Assembly (NCBI GenBank): GCA_964648705.1
Contig: CAZYOI010000009.1
Span: 1-16,383 of the forward strand
Source: CAZDXV01 sp964648705
Lineage (GTDB): Bacteria > Patescibacteriota > Minisyncoccia > Minisyncoccales > GWA2-38-27
Reading direction: 5' to 3'
Length of the DNA: 16,383 nucleotides
Below the pieces are notes generated by a model. That model was not told where the DNA came from and ran no database searches. It was given only the letters and a program-made list of their open reading frames with translations. Below are positions 1 to 5,414 of this stretch, in pieces. The position numbers were made by a program, and so were the translations under genes. Position 1 is the stretch's first letter, and the number at the start of each line of letters is the position of its first letter.

Positions 1-197
1 AGCCGAGCTCCCTCAATGCGAGTAGAGGCGCCTGTAGAAGTAACCAAAATAGCTCGCTTAAGGCGACTTAAAACTTGGGGGCTTAGCTTCGCTCCGGCGA
101 TCCATTGTCCCTTAAATTCGTCTATCCTCGTTATTTTAGACCAGATATTAGCTGGAACTTGAGCTAATCGCTGATCAAGATTGTTGTTTTCAGCCAT
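1..197 (-). CDS. fic: Fic family protein, N-terminal part (runs off the window)
   Basis: The ATG at 195-197 opens a minus-strand frame that stays open to the window edge (65 codons seen). The visible protein is a Fic N-terminal region ending in STRIEGAR. This contains the (S/T)xxxE(G/N) inhibitory helix motif of class II Fic proteins (S58, E62, G63), in which the Glu blocks ATP binding until relieved. Fic enzymes usually transfer AMP to target proteins; the catalytic HxFx(D/E)GNGRxxR motif would lie beyond the edge and is not visible. Just upstream is a 9-bp-arm palindrome over the putative promoter, suggesting autoregulation. The gene lies downstream of a decayed ruvB tail and its terminator. 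Family assignment is strong; catalytic activity cannot be judged. Confidence 0.85.
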   Translation of the reverse strand, partial: MAENNNLDQRLAQVPANIWSKITRIDEFKGQWIAGAKLSPQVLSRLKRAILVTSTGASTRIEGAR

Positions 198-203
198 AAT
201 TAA

Positions 204-236
204 TTGGATATATTAACTATATCCAATTATATCCAA
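204..236 (-). promoter_or_regulatory. Palindromic operator and promoter of fic
   Basis: TTGGATATA (204-212) and TATATCCAA (218-226) are perfect 9-bp arms around a 5-bp centre. A third copy of the half-site, TATATCCAA (228-236), is offset by exactly 10 bp. On the minus strand a TATAAT box (plus 226-231) lies inside the repeats, with TTGCAT 17 bp upstream as a weak -35. The arrangement fits an operator overlapping the -10 and leader. The same array recurs at 2165-2197. The binding protein is unknown. Confidence 0.65.
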
Positions 237-265
237 TAATACTCAAGAATGCAAATAAACAACTT

Positions 266-289
266 AAAAACCGAGAGAAACTCTCGGCT
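266..289 (-). terminator. Intrinsic terminator after ruvB remnant 1
   Basis: CCGAGAG (271-277) pairs with CTCTCGG (281-287) over a 3-nt loop, and read on the minus strand the hairpin runs into five T (plus 266-270). It sits directly downstream of the ruvB tail copy at 313-417 and resembles the hairpin at 2207-2230, so it was probably duplicated with that tail. Confidence 0.75.
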
Positions 290-312
290 CTAACAATCTT
301 GTTAAGAGATTA

Positions 313-417
313 TTAAATCAAGTATTCCTGGCTTCCTTTGTATTTTAGCTTAAGGTGGCGGTAGACTTCTTTTGTAGCCACTTTTCCCCTCAGGGTTTTA
401 GCTATAAAGCCCAGTTA
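313..417 (-). pseudogene. ruvB 3'-end remnant 1
   Basis: The minus strand encodes a copy of the last 33 or so codons of the intact ruvB at 4198, including the final QEYLI and stop. It is still in one open frame, but with several amino acid changes (for example TPRGR to TLRGK, KEAYRHLE to KEVYRHLK, KGGQ to KGSQ). Homology stops near 414-417, just before the stop codon of the asparaginase-like fragment (421-423). No start or upstream ruvB sequence is present, so it cannot make a functional protein. It is the most diverged of the three tails in amino acid sequence. Confidence 0.9.
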
Positions 418-420
418 AAA

Positions 421-762
421 TCAATCAGAAGTCGGAGGAGATAATTGTTTTAGTGTTTGAAATTCGCCAAGCCCTTTATTTTTCTTAACATTATTCCACT
501 GAAAATTTTGCCATTCATAGTTAAGCTCCATTTGGTAAAAGTAAGAAAGCATTAGAACTTTTTGATTATATGGAATTATTGCTTTTAGTAGAACTATTGT
601 CTTATCTTTAATTCCTTTGTCCAAAACTTGTGCAGTTTCCACCATTGTATCTGTGTTATGAGTTATTATAATTTTGTCTTCCTTGCAACCTTTACAAAAG
701 CCCCAGTTTTTTATGCAGACTTGATTTAAAGAAAAAAACCTGCTAACTCTGTAGGTTTTCAA
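421..762 (-). pseudogene. Asparaginase-like gene fragment, frameshifted
   Basis: The minus-strand frame reads DKIIITHNTDTMVETA, then KDKTIVLLKAIIPY, then WNNVKKNKGLGEF. These match in order the ITHGTDTMVETA active-site block, the KTIVLTGAM.P block and the C-terminal MNG..F.WDNVRKN block of bacterial L-asparaginase family proteins. The Gly of HGTDT is Asn here. Between blocks the homology moves to other frames: SNAF (for SDALF) and MNGKIFS are readable in shifted frames around 500-560. The N-terminal GGTI block is missing. The frame follows the abiEii stop directly and opens with a TTG, so the ORF start has no biological meaning. It is a decayed gene whose C-terminus abuts ruvB remnant 1. Confidence 0.75.
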
Positions 763-1497
763 TCAGGAAAGACGTTTAATTTCGTCTTCAAGCAGCATCA
801 AGGTCTCTGTTTTCAAGGTCTTTCTGATAGCTTGGAACTGTTTATGAAGAAGAAGGAAGTTTAAGTCCTGGTCGATAACCGTCTGGTTTATCTTCTCTTT
901 GATAAAATTTCTCAACTCTTTAAGGTATTCCAAGGCGCTTTTTCCGGTTCTCTCTTCAATAATCTCTTTTTTGTAACCGAATCCTTGAGTGAAGAAATAA
1001 TGGATATCATAAACATCCCGGCCGGCAACAGATCCTCTTTTCTTGTATCTGTCAGTTAAAGCAACCAGCTTGTTGGCAAAAATGCTCTCTTTCGTTTGGC
1101 ATATGGCCGTTCTGTCTATATCCTTCAGGTATTGGGCCTGATAATCAATAGATTTAAAAGGATTATCGAGAATTTCAAGCTTAATGGTGTTTCTTTGATC
1201 CGAAGGGGCTTGATATTTCAGAAAAAACTGCAAGGCCTCTTTGCTTTCATCTTTTATCTCTAAGTTTAACTCTTTGAAAATGCGGTGTAATCTTTTTCTA
1301 AGTTTTGCTTTGTCAGTTTCCTGTTTTAAATCAAAGTCCAAATCGACAGAAAACCTGTCCAAAAAGCCAAGCAAAGCGGCGCAGCTTCCTCCTTTAAAGA
1401 AGATATTGGGGGATAATTCCTGGTCATCCAATATCTTAATTAAAAGGCGGTATAGCCGGGCTTTGTGATAAGCTCTTTTTTGGGTTTGATTTATCAT
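763..1497 (-). CDS. abiEii: AbiEii-type nucleotidyltransferase toxin
   Basis: Toxin half of a type IV AbiE toxin-antitoxin pair; characterised relatives are NTP-dependent nucleotidyltransferases that inhibit growth and abort phage infection. The ATG at 1497 overlaps the abiEi stop in an ATGA, giving 244 aa; a longer TTG-started frame is unlikely. Visible motifs are KGGSCAALL (35-43, the GG[ST] nucleotide-binding motif), DRFSVDLDFD (47-56, the metal-binding D.D pair), and NKLVALTDR...GRDVYDI (142-165), where Lys, Arg and Asp match conserved catalytic positions of the family. All key residues look intact. Cotranscribed and translationally coupled with abiEi. Downstream lies only a broken asparaginase fragment. 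Confidence 0.88.
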   Translation of the reverse strand: MINQTQKRAYHKARLYRLLIKILDDQELSPNIFFKGGSCAALLGFLDRFSVDLDFDLKQETDKAKLRKRLHRIFKELNLEIKDESKEALQFFLKYQAPSDQRNTIKLEILDNPFKSIDYQAQYLKDIDRTAICQTKESIFANKLVALTDRYKKRGSVAGRDVYDIHYFFTQGFGYKKEIIEERTGKSALEYLKELRNFIKEKINQTVIDQDLNFLLLHKQFQAIRKTLKTETLMLLEDEIKRLS

Positions 1498-2051
1498 AGC
1501 TTGTAGCCTACTTGCTTTTGGATTTTTTTGACTCTTGTCCAATTAATCAAATTAGGAGCGTCAAAATGATAGCGAGGGTTGAAATAGAGCATATCAGCTG
1601 CCGCTCTCTCTAAGCTTGCCTCTTTGATATTTCCCCGCTCTTCCAGGCCTGTTTCATTGAACAAGAAACGGTCTTTCATCTGTCTTGAAAGATAGAGATT
1701 GCCTTTTATCTCAAACCTTTTTGATTGATTGGAAATCAGGGTGATATAGGGGATAGACTGGGAAATAACGCCCTCTCTTGATAATATTGTTTCCGTGGAT
1801 AGATAGCAGAAAGAATGCAGAAACCTCATCCCCAGCCTGATCGGGTCTGCTTTTTCTAAGGGGATCTTGCTGTAAAAACCTTTTTGTATCCTGATCAGCG
1901 TTCCTCTCTCTACGTATCTTTTAATAGCAGTGTAAAGGGTGTTTTTGTTCTTTATATCCCAAAGCAAAGCTAAATCCTGAGTATGGAAAAGATTTTCAGA
2001 ACTTTTTAAAAGCAGATTTAATTTATCTTTTTTAGGGGTTTGTTCTTTCAT
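1494..2051 (-). CDS. abiEi: AbiEi-type antitoxin, winged-helix transcription regulator
   Basis: Antitoxin and autorepressor of the AbiE system. With the ATG at 2051 it is 185 aa; an upstream GTG at 2060 is possible. Residues 10-60 have the pattern of the N-terminal winged-helix domain (FHTQDLALLW, then TAIKRYVERGTLIRIQKGFY, which looks like the recognition helix and wing). The remainder fits the AbiEi C-terminal antitoxin domain (LSTETILSREGVI). It precedes and overlaps abiEii by 4 nt, the usual order. No Shine-Dalgarno is visible before either start; the -10 box lies only 17 nt upstream of the ATG, so the leader is very short. Assignment rests on the wHTH pattern plus the neighbour. Confidence 0.85.
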   Translation of the reverse strand: MKEQTPKKDKLNLLLKSSENLFHTQDLALLWDIKNKNTLYTAIKRYVERGTLIRIQKGFYSKIPLEKADPIRLGMRFLHSFCYLSTETILSREGVISQSIPYITLISNQSKRFEIKGNLYLSRQMKDRFLFNETGLEERGNIKEASLERAAADMLYFNPRYHFDAPNLINWTRVKKIQKQVGYKL

Positions 2052-2097
2052 ACTATACACTTATGTACAGGATAACAGAACGTCTCTGGAAAGTCAA
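2052..2097 (-). promoter_or_regulatory. abiE promoter with possible operator
   Basis: On the minus strand TTGACT (plus 2092-2097) is followed after 17 bp by TATCCT (plus 2069-2074). Between the -10 and the ATG lie TGTACA and TGTATA (plus 2053-2068 region), which could be AbiEi half-sites, since AbiEi proteins bind repeats at their own promoters. The promoter call is good; the operator is tentative. Confidence 0.6.
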
Positions 2098-2156
2098 GCC
2101 CTTTGTCTGCATATTTAAATTTTAATCCTAAATCAATTCTTGTTAGAATTTTTTGC

Positions 2157-2197
2157 CTAATTAATTGGATATATTAACTATCTCCAATTATATCCAA
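2157..2197 (-). repeat. Second copy of the fic operator, now without fic
   Basis: TTGGATATA (2165-2173), a TTAAC centre and TATCTCCAA (2179-2187) repeat the 204-226 palindrome with one changed base, and the third half-site TATATCCAA (2189-2197) is kept at the same 10-bp offset. The flanking TTAATTGG is also shared. On the fic side the sequence diverges: the fic ATG is replaced by TAG-containing sequence, and about 60 bp later the abiE promoter begins. The -35 of the fic copy is not recognisable here. Confidence 0.8.
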
Positions 2198-2206
2198 AAG
2201 CAAACT

Positions 2207-2230
2207 AAAAACCGAGAGGAAGTCTCGGCT
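2207..2230 (-). terminator. Intrinsic terminator after ruvB remnant 2
   Basis: CCGAGA (2212-2217) pairs with TCTCGG (2223-2228), with a T run on the minus strand (plus 2207-2211). It is the counterpart of the hairpin at 266-289, with a changed loop, and lies in the same place relative to the ruvB tail. Confidence 0.65.
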
Positions 2231-2248
2231 GTAATAATAGGGAAATTG

Positions 2249-2480
2249 TTAGATTAAGTATTCCTGTCCTCCTTTGTATTTTAACTCTAAATGGCGGTAG
2301 GCTTCTTTTGTAGCCACTCTTCCTCTGGGAGTTTTGGCGATAAAGCCCATTCTTGTCAGATAGGGCTTTTAACAGTTTGCTTGAATTTTCTCTTCTTGAG
2401 TATAAAGGTGGCTCCAAAAGCGGTTTCTTAAAGGAGCTGAAACAGAGGCCGTTTTTGTAGTAGCTCCTATAAAAGCTGAT
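2249..2480 (-). pseudogene. ruvB 3'-end remnant 2, internally deleted
   Basis: Positions 2249-2362 match intact ruvB 4198-4311 with 8 differences in 114 nt; six of the seven changed codons are synonymous and the frame is intact to the stop. After this, 2366-2480 matches a more upstream part of ruvB (about 4618-4757, including the sensor-1/arginine-finger region encoding TTRVASVSAPLRNRFGATF). About 300 bp between them is missing, there are small deletions, and one extra A breaks the frame. The match ends next to the hepT stop codon (2484-2486). The remnant therefore once covered at least the last 560 nt of ruvB. Confidence 0.93.
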
Positions 2481-2483
2481 CTG

Positions 2484-2834
2484 TTATTTGATTTCTTTTA
2501 ATATTTCTGATACGGTTTTCTTAAATTCTGGCAGGTCTTCTTTCGCTGTTTTCCAAACCCTTTCTAGGTTGACTCCAAAGTATTCGTGAATGAGAATATC
2601 TCTCATCCCTGCGATTTCCTTCCAGGGGACATCAGGATGCTTGTCCTTAAAATCATCCGGGATATTCTTAACAGCTTCGCCTATTATCTCCAGTCTTCTG
2701 ATAATGGCGTCTTTCATTTGAAGATTTTCATCTTCTTCAAGAAAATCCTCTTTGGTTGTTCCTTTTGCGTATTTCTCAATTAGTTCAATGCTTTCCAGTA
2801 TATCTTCGAGGAAAACTGATATGTCTTTTTTCAT
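2484..2834 (-). CDS. hepT: HepT-like HEPN ribonuclease toxin (DUF86)
   Basis: 116-aa HEPN-domain toxin of the type VII MntA/HepT system. The C-terminal half carries RDILIHEYF (78-86): the R-x4-H RNase motif (R78, H83) followed two residues later by Tyr85, equivalent to the Tyr that MntA modifies with AMP in studied systems. Length is normal for the family. Its ATG (2832-2834) overlaps the mntA TGA in an ATGA, so translation is coupled. The stop codon lies directly at the edge of ruvB remnant 2, which suggests the module boundary was set close to the gene end. All catalytic residues appear intact. Confidence 0.92.
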   Translation of the reverse strand: MKKDISVFLEDILESIELIEKYAKGTTKEDFLEEDENLQMKDAIIRRLEIIGEAVKNIPDDFKDKHPDVPWKEIAGMRDILIHEYFGVNLERVWKTAKEDLPEFKKTVSEILKEIK

Positions 2835-3121
2835 AAAACTAATTTTTGTTCTTTTAGAATGCTTTCTTTTAAAGCAGGCTTTATTGTAGAATATTCAACC
2901 AGATCTACTTTTTTATTCAGAGCATCTTCCAGGTCAAGCTTTAAAGAAACTAAATCCAATAAGCTTTTTTTACTGCTGCTTTTAAACTCTATCAGAATAT
3001 CTATATCGCTTGTTTTTTTCTCCTCTTTTCTGACATATGAACCGAAAACAGCCGCTTTTTTGACATCGTGGCTTTTTAAGATAGGTTCTATTTTCTTTTT
3101 TATTTCTGAAATATTGTTCAT
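2831..3121 (-). CDS. mntA: MntA-like nucleotidyltransferase antitoxin
   Basis: 96-aa minimal nucleotidyltransferase. In characterised pairs it AMPylates a Tyr of HepT and so neutralises the RNase. The signature GSYVRKEEKKTSDID (27-41) is an exact G-S-x10-D-x-D motif, with G27, S28, D39 and D41 as the nucleotide and metal-binding residues; DILIEF continues the strand. It is first in a two-gene operon with a 4-nt overlap to hepT. Its promoter is very close: a perfect TATAAT ends 11 nt before the ATG, with at most a weak AAGAAAG as ribosome binding site. Confidence 0.92.
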   Translation of the reverse strand: MNNISEIKKKIEPILKSHDVKKAAVFGSYVRKEEKKTSDIDILIEFKSSSKKSLLDLVSLKLDLEDALNKKVDLVEYSTIKPALKESILKEQKLVL

Positions 3122-3132
3122 AATCTTTCTTA

Positions 3133-3161
3133 ATTATACCAGGATAAAAGTTTAAAATCAA
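3133..3161 (-). promoter_or_regulatory. mntA-hepT promoter
   Basis: Read on the minus strand, TTGATT (plus 3156-3161), a 17-bp spacer and a perfect TATAAT (plus 3133-3138). The -10 ends 11 nt before the mntA ATG, so transcription should begin only a few nt upstream of the start codon. Confidence 0.75.
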
Positions 3162-3186
3162 AGCCCCTCATAGCTTAAGGGGGTTT
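3162..3186 (-). terminator. Possible weak terminator after ruvB remnant 3
   Basis: CCCCT (3164-3168) can pair with AGGGG (3178-3182) over a 9-nt loop, and the minus strand continues into a T-rich stretch. It takes the same place relative to the ruvB tail as the hairpins at 266 and 2207, but its sequence is different and the stem is short. Confidence 0.35.
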
Positions 3187-3214
3187 CTTCTGGAAATCCT
3201 AAGGCAAGGTTTTG

Positions 3215-3398
3215 TTAAATAAGGTATTCTTGTCCTCCTTTGTATTTTAACTCTAAATGGCGTTAGGCTTCTTTTGTAGTCAATCTTCCTCTGGGGATTT
3301 TAGCTATCCATCCTCATAAGATAGGGCTCGTAGATATCCAGAATAGTGTCTTCTTCTGTGGCGGCAGCCAGAGTCTGAAGGCCTTTTTGACAAAGATT
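3215..3398 (-). pseudogene. ruvB 3'-end remnant 3
   Basis: The minus strand encodes GLQTLAAAT and then TILDIYEPYLMRM as in intact ruvB, but the AEEEE stretch is shortened. A small deletion after LMRM puts the rest out of frame, and the codon equivalent to the Tyr of AYRHLE has become TAA. The end QEYLI and stop are recognisable. Homology runs from the ruvB stop to about ruvB 4379, with a further short TTTTTGACAA match beyond a 20-nt gap. It shares variant bases with remnant 2 near the 3' end, so these two are sister copies. Clearly non-functional. Confidence 0.92.
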
Positions 3399-3451
3399 TT
3401 TCAGAATGGTAATATATTCTATAGAGGTTTTCACTGTATATGATAAAAATA

Positions 3452-3460
3452 TGGTATAAT
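3452..3460 (+). promoter_or_regulatory. hicB-hicA promoter, extended -10
   Basis: TGG followed by TATAAT (3455-3460) is an extended -10; upstream only a poor -35 (TTCACT at 19 bp) is seen. The ATG at 3472 is 11 nt downstream, so the leader is almost absent. The sequence from TATAAT to ATG closely resembles that of mntA. Confidence 0.65.
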
Positions 3461-3471
3461 TAATAAAAGAT

Positions 3472-3813
3472 ATGAAGTATAAAAACACGCTACAAAAAGG
3501 TTCTGTTAGATATATTATTTTTAAAGAGGGCGGTACATGGTATGGAGTTGCTTTGGAGTTTAATATAGTCGAGGAGGGCGACAATCCAGTAGAAGTAATG
3601 GCTTCTTTGTTTGAGGCAATTAAAGGATATGTTGAAACTGCTCGCAAAGTCAAGATAAGGCCGCACCCGCTGAACCAGAAACCTGATTTAGAATATGAAG
3701 AATTGTGGAACGAATTAGAAAAAAGAGAAGCAAAGAGAACTACTAAACCAAAAGAAGTTTATAGCTTTGGATATTCTCCGTTTAATTTCAAGGCTCCGGC
3801 TTATGCCTCCTAA
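3472..3813 (+). CDS. hicB: HicB-like antitoxin
   Basis: 113-aa antitoxin of a type II HicBA pair. The core WYGVALEFNIVEEGDNP and then FEAIKGYVETA are the partially degraded RNase-H-like HicB fold. The C-terminal part (LNQKPDLEYEELW) lacks an obvious ribbon-helix-helix or HTH domain, so autoregulation is uncertain. It precedes hicA by 3 nt, the antitoxin-first order. The pair is transcribed toward ruvB and separated from it by a bidirectional terminator. The start was chosen for the extended -10 box 11 nt upstream. Sequence style matches HicB proteins of Parcubacteria. Confidence 0.85.
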   Translation: MKYKNTLQKGSVRYIIFKEGGTWYGVALEFNIVEEGDNPVEVMASLFEAIKGYVETARKVKIRPHPLNQKPDLEYEELWNELEKREAKRTTKPKEVYSFGYSPFNFKAPAYAS

Positions 3814-3816
3814 AAT

Positions 3817-4050
3817 ATGTCTAGAAGGGTTTTCAATTGGACGTTTACAGATGTAATTAAGTTTTTAAAGGGACACGGTTTTGTCTATTCACACGCCAAG
3901 GGAAGCCACTATTACTATGTTGGAAAATATGGAAAACAACCGAGGATCGTGCAGGTTCCTTTCCATGGCAGTAAGGCTTTTAAACCGCGAACGTTAAAGG
4001 GTATTGTAAAACAATCTGGAATACCTCTTAATATTTGGCTAGGGCAATAA
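3817..4050 (+). CDS. hicA: HicA-like mRNA interferase toxin
   Basis: 77-aa double-stranded-RNA-binding-like toxin that cleaves mRNA. The region FTDVIKFLKGHGFVYSHAKGSHYYYVGK has the usual helix then beta hairpin, with the catalytic His of the GSH motif present (H31). VQVPFHGSKAFKPRTLKGIVKQSGI is the conserved HicA C-terminal half. The gene begins 3 nt after hicB stops and has no obvious Shine-Dalgarno of its own, which points to translational coupling. It looks intact, in contrast to the second HicA at 7571. Confidence 0.9.
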   Translation: MSRRVFNWTFTDVIKFLKGHGFVYSHAKGSHYYYVGKYGKQPRIVQVPFHGSKAFKPRTLKGIVKQSGIPLNIWLGQ

Positions 4051-4056
4051 GAAAGT

Positions 4057-4081
4057 AAAAAACCCCAATAATGGGTTTTTT
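4057..4081. terminator. Bidirectional terminator between hicA and ruvB
   Basis: AAAAAACCC (4057-4065) pairs with GGGTTTTTT (4073-4081), loop of 7 nt. The A and T runs give a U tract on either strand, suiting the convergent hicA (plus) and ruvB (minus). Confidence 0.8.
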
Positions 4082-4105
4082 GCTTTAGATAAAAAACTAG
4101 ACGGT

Positions 4106-4155
4106 AGACCTTTCGCACCTGTTTGTAGTTTTTCTACTGATTCGCGAGCGGGTCT
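4106..4155. other. Possible stem-loop in the ruvB downstream spacer
   Basis: AGACC (4106-4110) can pair with GGTCT (4151-4155), CGC (4114-4116) with GCG inside it, and GTAG (4125-4128) with CTAC (4134-4137) over a TTTTT loop. It lies in the 116-nt spacer between the terminator and the ruvB stop. No promoter or coding sense was found; it may be part of the ruvB 3' UTR or a relic of the island. Confidence 0.3.
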
Positions 4156-4197
4156 TAAATTTCTAAAATAAAGTTCTTGCTTAATGTCCTTTTTTTA

Positions 4198-5229
4198 TTA
4201 AATCAAGTATTCCTGTCCTCCTTTGTATTTCAATTCTAAATGGCGGTAGGCTTCTTTTGTAGCCACTCTTCCTCTGGGAGTTTTGGCGATAAAACCCATT
4301 CTCATTAGATAGGGTTCGTAGATATCAAGGATGGTTTCTTCTTCCTCTGCTGTGGCGGCAGCTAGTGTCTGAAGGCCTACCGGCCCTCCGCTGAATTTTT
4401 TGACAATGGTCTTTATTATCTTTCTGTCTCCCGGCTCCAAGCCCGCCCTGTCTATCTCTAGAAATTTCATAGCCCTTTCTGTTGCCTTTTTATCTATTAC
4501 ACTCTTTTCCTCGACCTGGGCAAAGTCCCTTACTCTTTTTAGCAATCTGTTTGCCACTCTGGGGGTGAAGCGGGACCTTTCAGCTATCAGCTTTACGGCT
4601 TCGGGCTCTATTCTCACCTTTAAAAGTCTGCTGGAGTTTTCAATTATCCTCTCAATATCTTCTTGGTTGTAGAAGTTAAGCTGAAAGGTGGCTCCAAAGC
4701 GGTTTCTCAAAGGAGCTGAAACAGAGGCCACTCTGGTGGTAGCCCCTATAAAAGTGAATTTGGGAAGCTTTAAGTCCATGGTTCTGGCCATAGGGCCTTT
4801 TCCAAGGATTAAACTCAGTTTAAAGTCCTCTAAAGCGGGATAAAGAAATTCTTCTATCATTTTGTTCATTCTGTGCACTTCATCGCAGAAAAGAAGATCT
4901 CCGTCTTCCAGATTGGTGAGAATAGCTGCCAGATCCCCCACTTTTTTTATAGCAGGCCCTGTTATTGTCCTGATATTGCTTTTCATTTCTTTGGCGATAA
5001 GGTATGATAGACTTGTCTTACCTAATCCGCTGTTTCCGTAAAAGAGGAGATGTTCAGGGCAAGACTCTCCTCTTTTTTTAGCAGCTTTCAACATTACCTG
5101 AAGGTTCTTTTTGGTCTTTTCCTGGCCTATAAAATCATCCCATCTTTTGGGCCTTAAAGCAGAATCAAGGGGTTCGTCTTCTTTCGGGGAAAGAGGGGAG
5201 ATGTCTTTTTCTCTTGACAAATCTTCCAT
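4198..5229 (-). CDS. ruvB: Holliday junction branch migration ATPase RuvB
   Basis: 343-aa AAA+ motor that with RuvA drives branch migration at Holliday junctions. Seen: LRPKRWDDFIGQ (box I, 26-36), Walker A GNSGLGKT (65-72), Walker B LLFCDE (112-117), sensor 1 IGATTR (161-166), arginine finger in PLRNRFG (173-179), and the C-terminal winged-helix DNA-binding domain ending QEYLI. Length is normal. The start ATG overlaps the divergent ncRNA promoter region; a TACTAT box 11 nt upstream may serve ruvB. Its 3' third is the parent type of the three remnants in the island. ruvA lies about 10 kb away, so the usual ruvAB operon is split. Confidence 0.97.
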   Translation of the reverse strand: MEDLSREKDISPLSPKEDEPLDSALRPKRWDDFIGQEKTKKNLQVMLKAAKKRGESCPEHLLFYGNSGLGKTSLSYLIAKEMKSNIRTITGPAIKKVGDLAAILTNLEDGDLLFCDEVHRMNKMIEEFLYPALEDFKLSLILGKGPMARTMDLKLPKFTFIGATTRVASVSAPLRNRFGATFQLNFYNQEDIERIIENSSRLLKVRIEPEAVKLIAERSRFTPRVANRLLKRVRDFAQVEEKSVIDKKATERAMKFLEIDRAGLEPGDRKIIKTIVKKFSGGPVGLQTLAAATAEEEETILDIYEPYLMRMGFIAKTPRGRVATKEAYRHLELKYKGGQEYLI

Positions 5230-5242
5230 AATTTGTTAAAAT
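5214..5242 (+). promoter_or_regulatory. Consensus sigma-70-type promoter for the ncRNA
   Basis: TTGACA (5214-5219), a 17-bp spacer, and TAAAAT (5237-5242) preceded by TGT, an extended -10. It is the best promoter match in the window. It overlaps the first codons of ruvB and points the other way, into the 5249-5414 RNA. A start near 5249 is expected. Confidence 0.85.
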
Positions 5243-5248
5243 AGTATT

Positions 5249-5414
5249 ATTAAACCGGTCTCAGGGCTGGGGGAGTAGGGATTTTTCGCAGATGGGTAGA
5301 TTGGCTTAGGCGAACCTATGCCTCGGAGAAATTCTGGACTTTAGTTTCCAAGCTTAAGTTTCCCCCAGCCTTGAGGCCTGTTTAAGGGGAGCCCTTAAAA
5401 GGGCTTCTCTTTTT
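5249..5414 (+). ncRNA. Structured non-coding RNA candidate, about 165 nt
   Basis: The interval between ruvB and the GspE-type gene holds no ORF. Bases 5257-5274 pair with 5361-5378 in an uninterrupted 18-bp stem (two G-U pairs). Inside is an 86-nt region with a hairpin at 5303-5322 (8-bp arms, one mismatch, CGAA tetraloop) and a possible GGAGAAA/TTTCC pairing. A consensus promoter lies upstream and a hairpin plus T run follows. The long closing stem around a large internal loop recalls 6S RNA, but no conserved sequence was recognised; SRP RNA, tmRNA and RNase P motifs are absent. It is antisense to any gspE-ruvB read-through transcript. Existence as an RNA is well supported; the family is not. 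Confidence 0.75.

Noticed and set aside
421..762. Possible UGA read-through fusion of abiEii and the downstream in-frame ORF
   Set aside because: The downstream frame is in phase with abiEii, but abiEii already has normal family length, TGA is a regular stop in neighbouring genes, and the downstream sequence is a frameshifted asparaginase fragment.
2205..2417. 70-codon minus-strand ORF
   Set aside because: It runs through ruvB remnant 2 and the terminator out of the ruvB frame and has no sensible start context.
3300..3653. 117-codon minus-strand ORF covering the hicB start region
   Set aside because: Its C-terminal part is the ruvB remnant and the rest is antisense to hicB and its promoter; it is an accidental fusion of frames.
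198..4200. CRISPR array or insertion sequence as the cause of the repeats
   Set aside because: Repeats are few, long, coding-derived and irregularly spaced by genes; no transposase, integrase, terminal inverted repeats or cas genes are visible.
5290..5325. tRNA-like GGTTCG sequence on the minus strand
   Set aside because: There is no acceptor or anticodon stem around it, and the pairing is better explained by the plus-strand RNA hairpin at 5303-5322.
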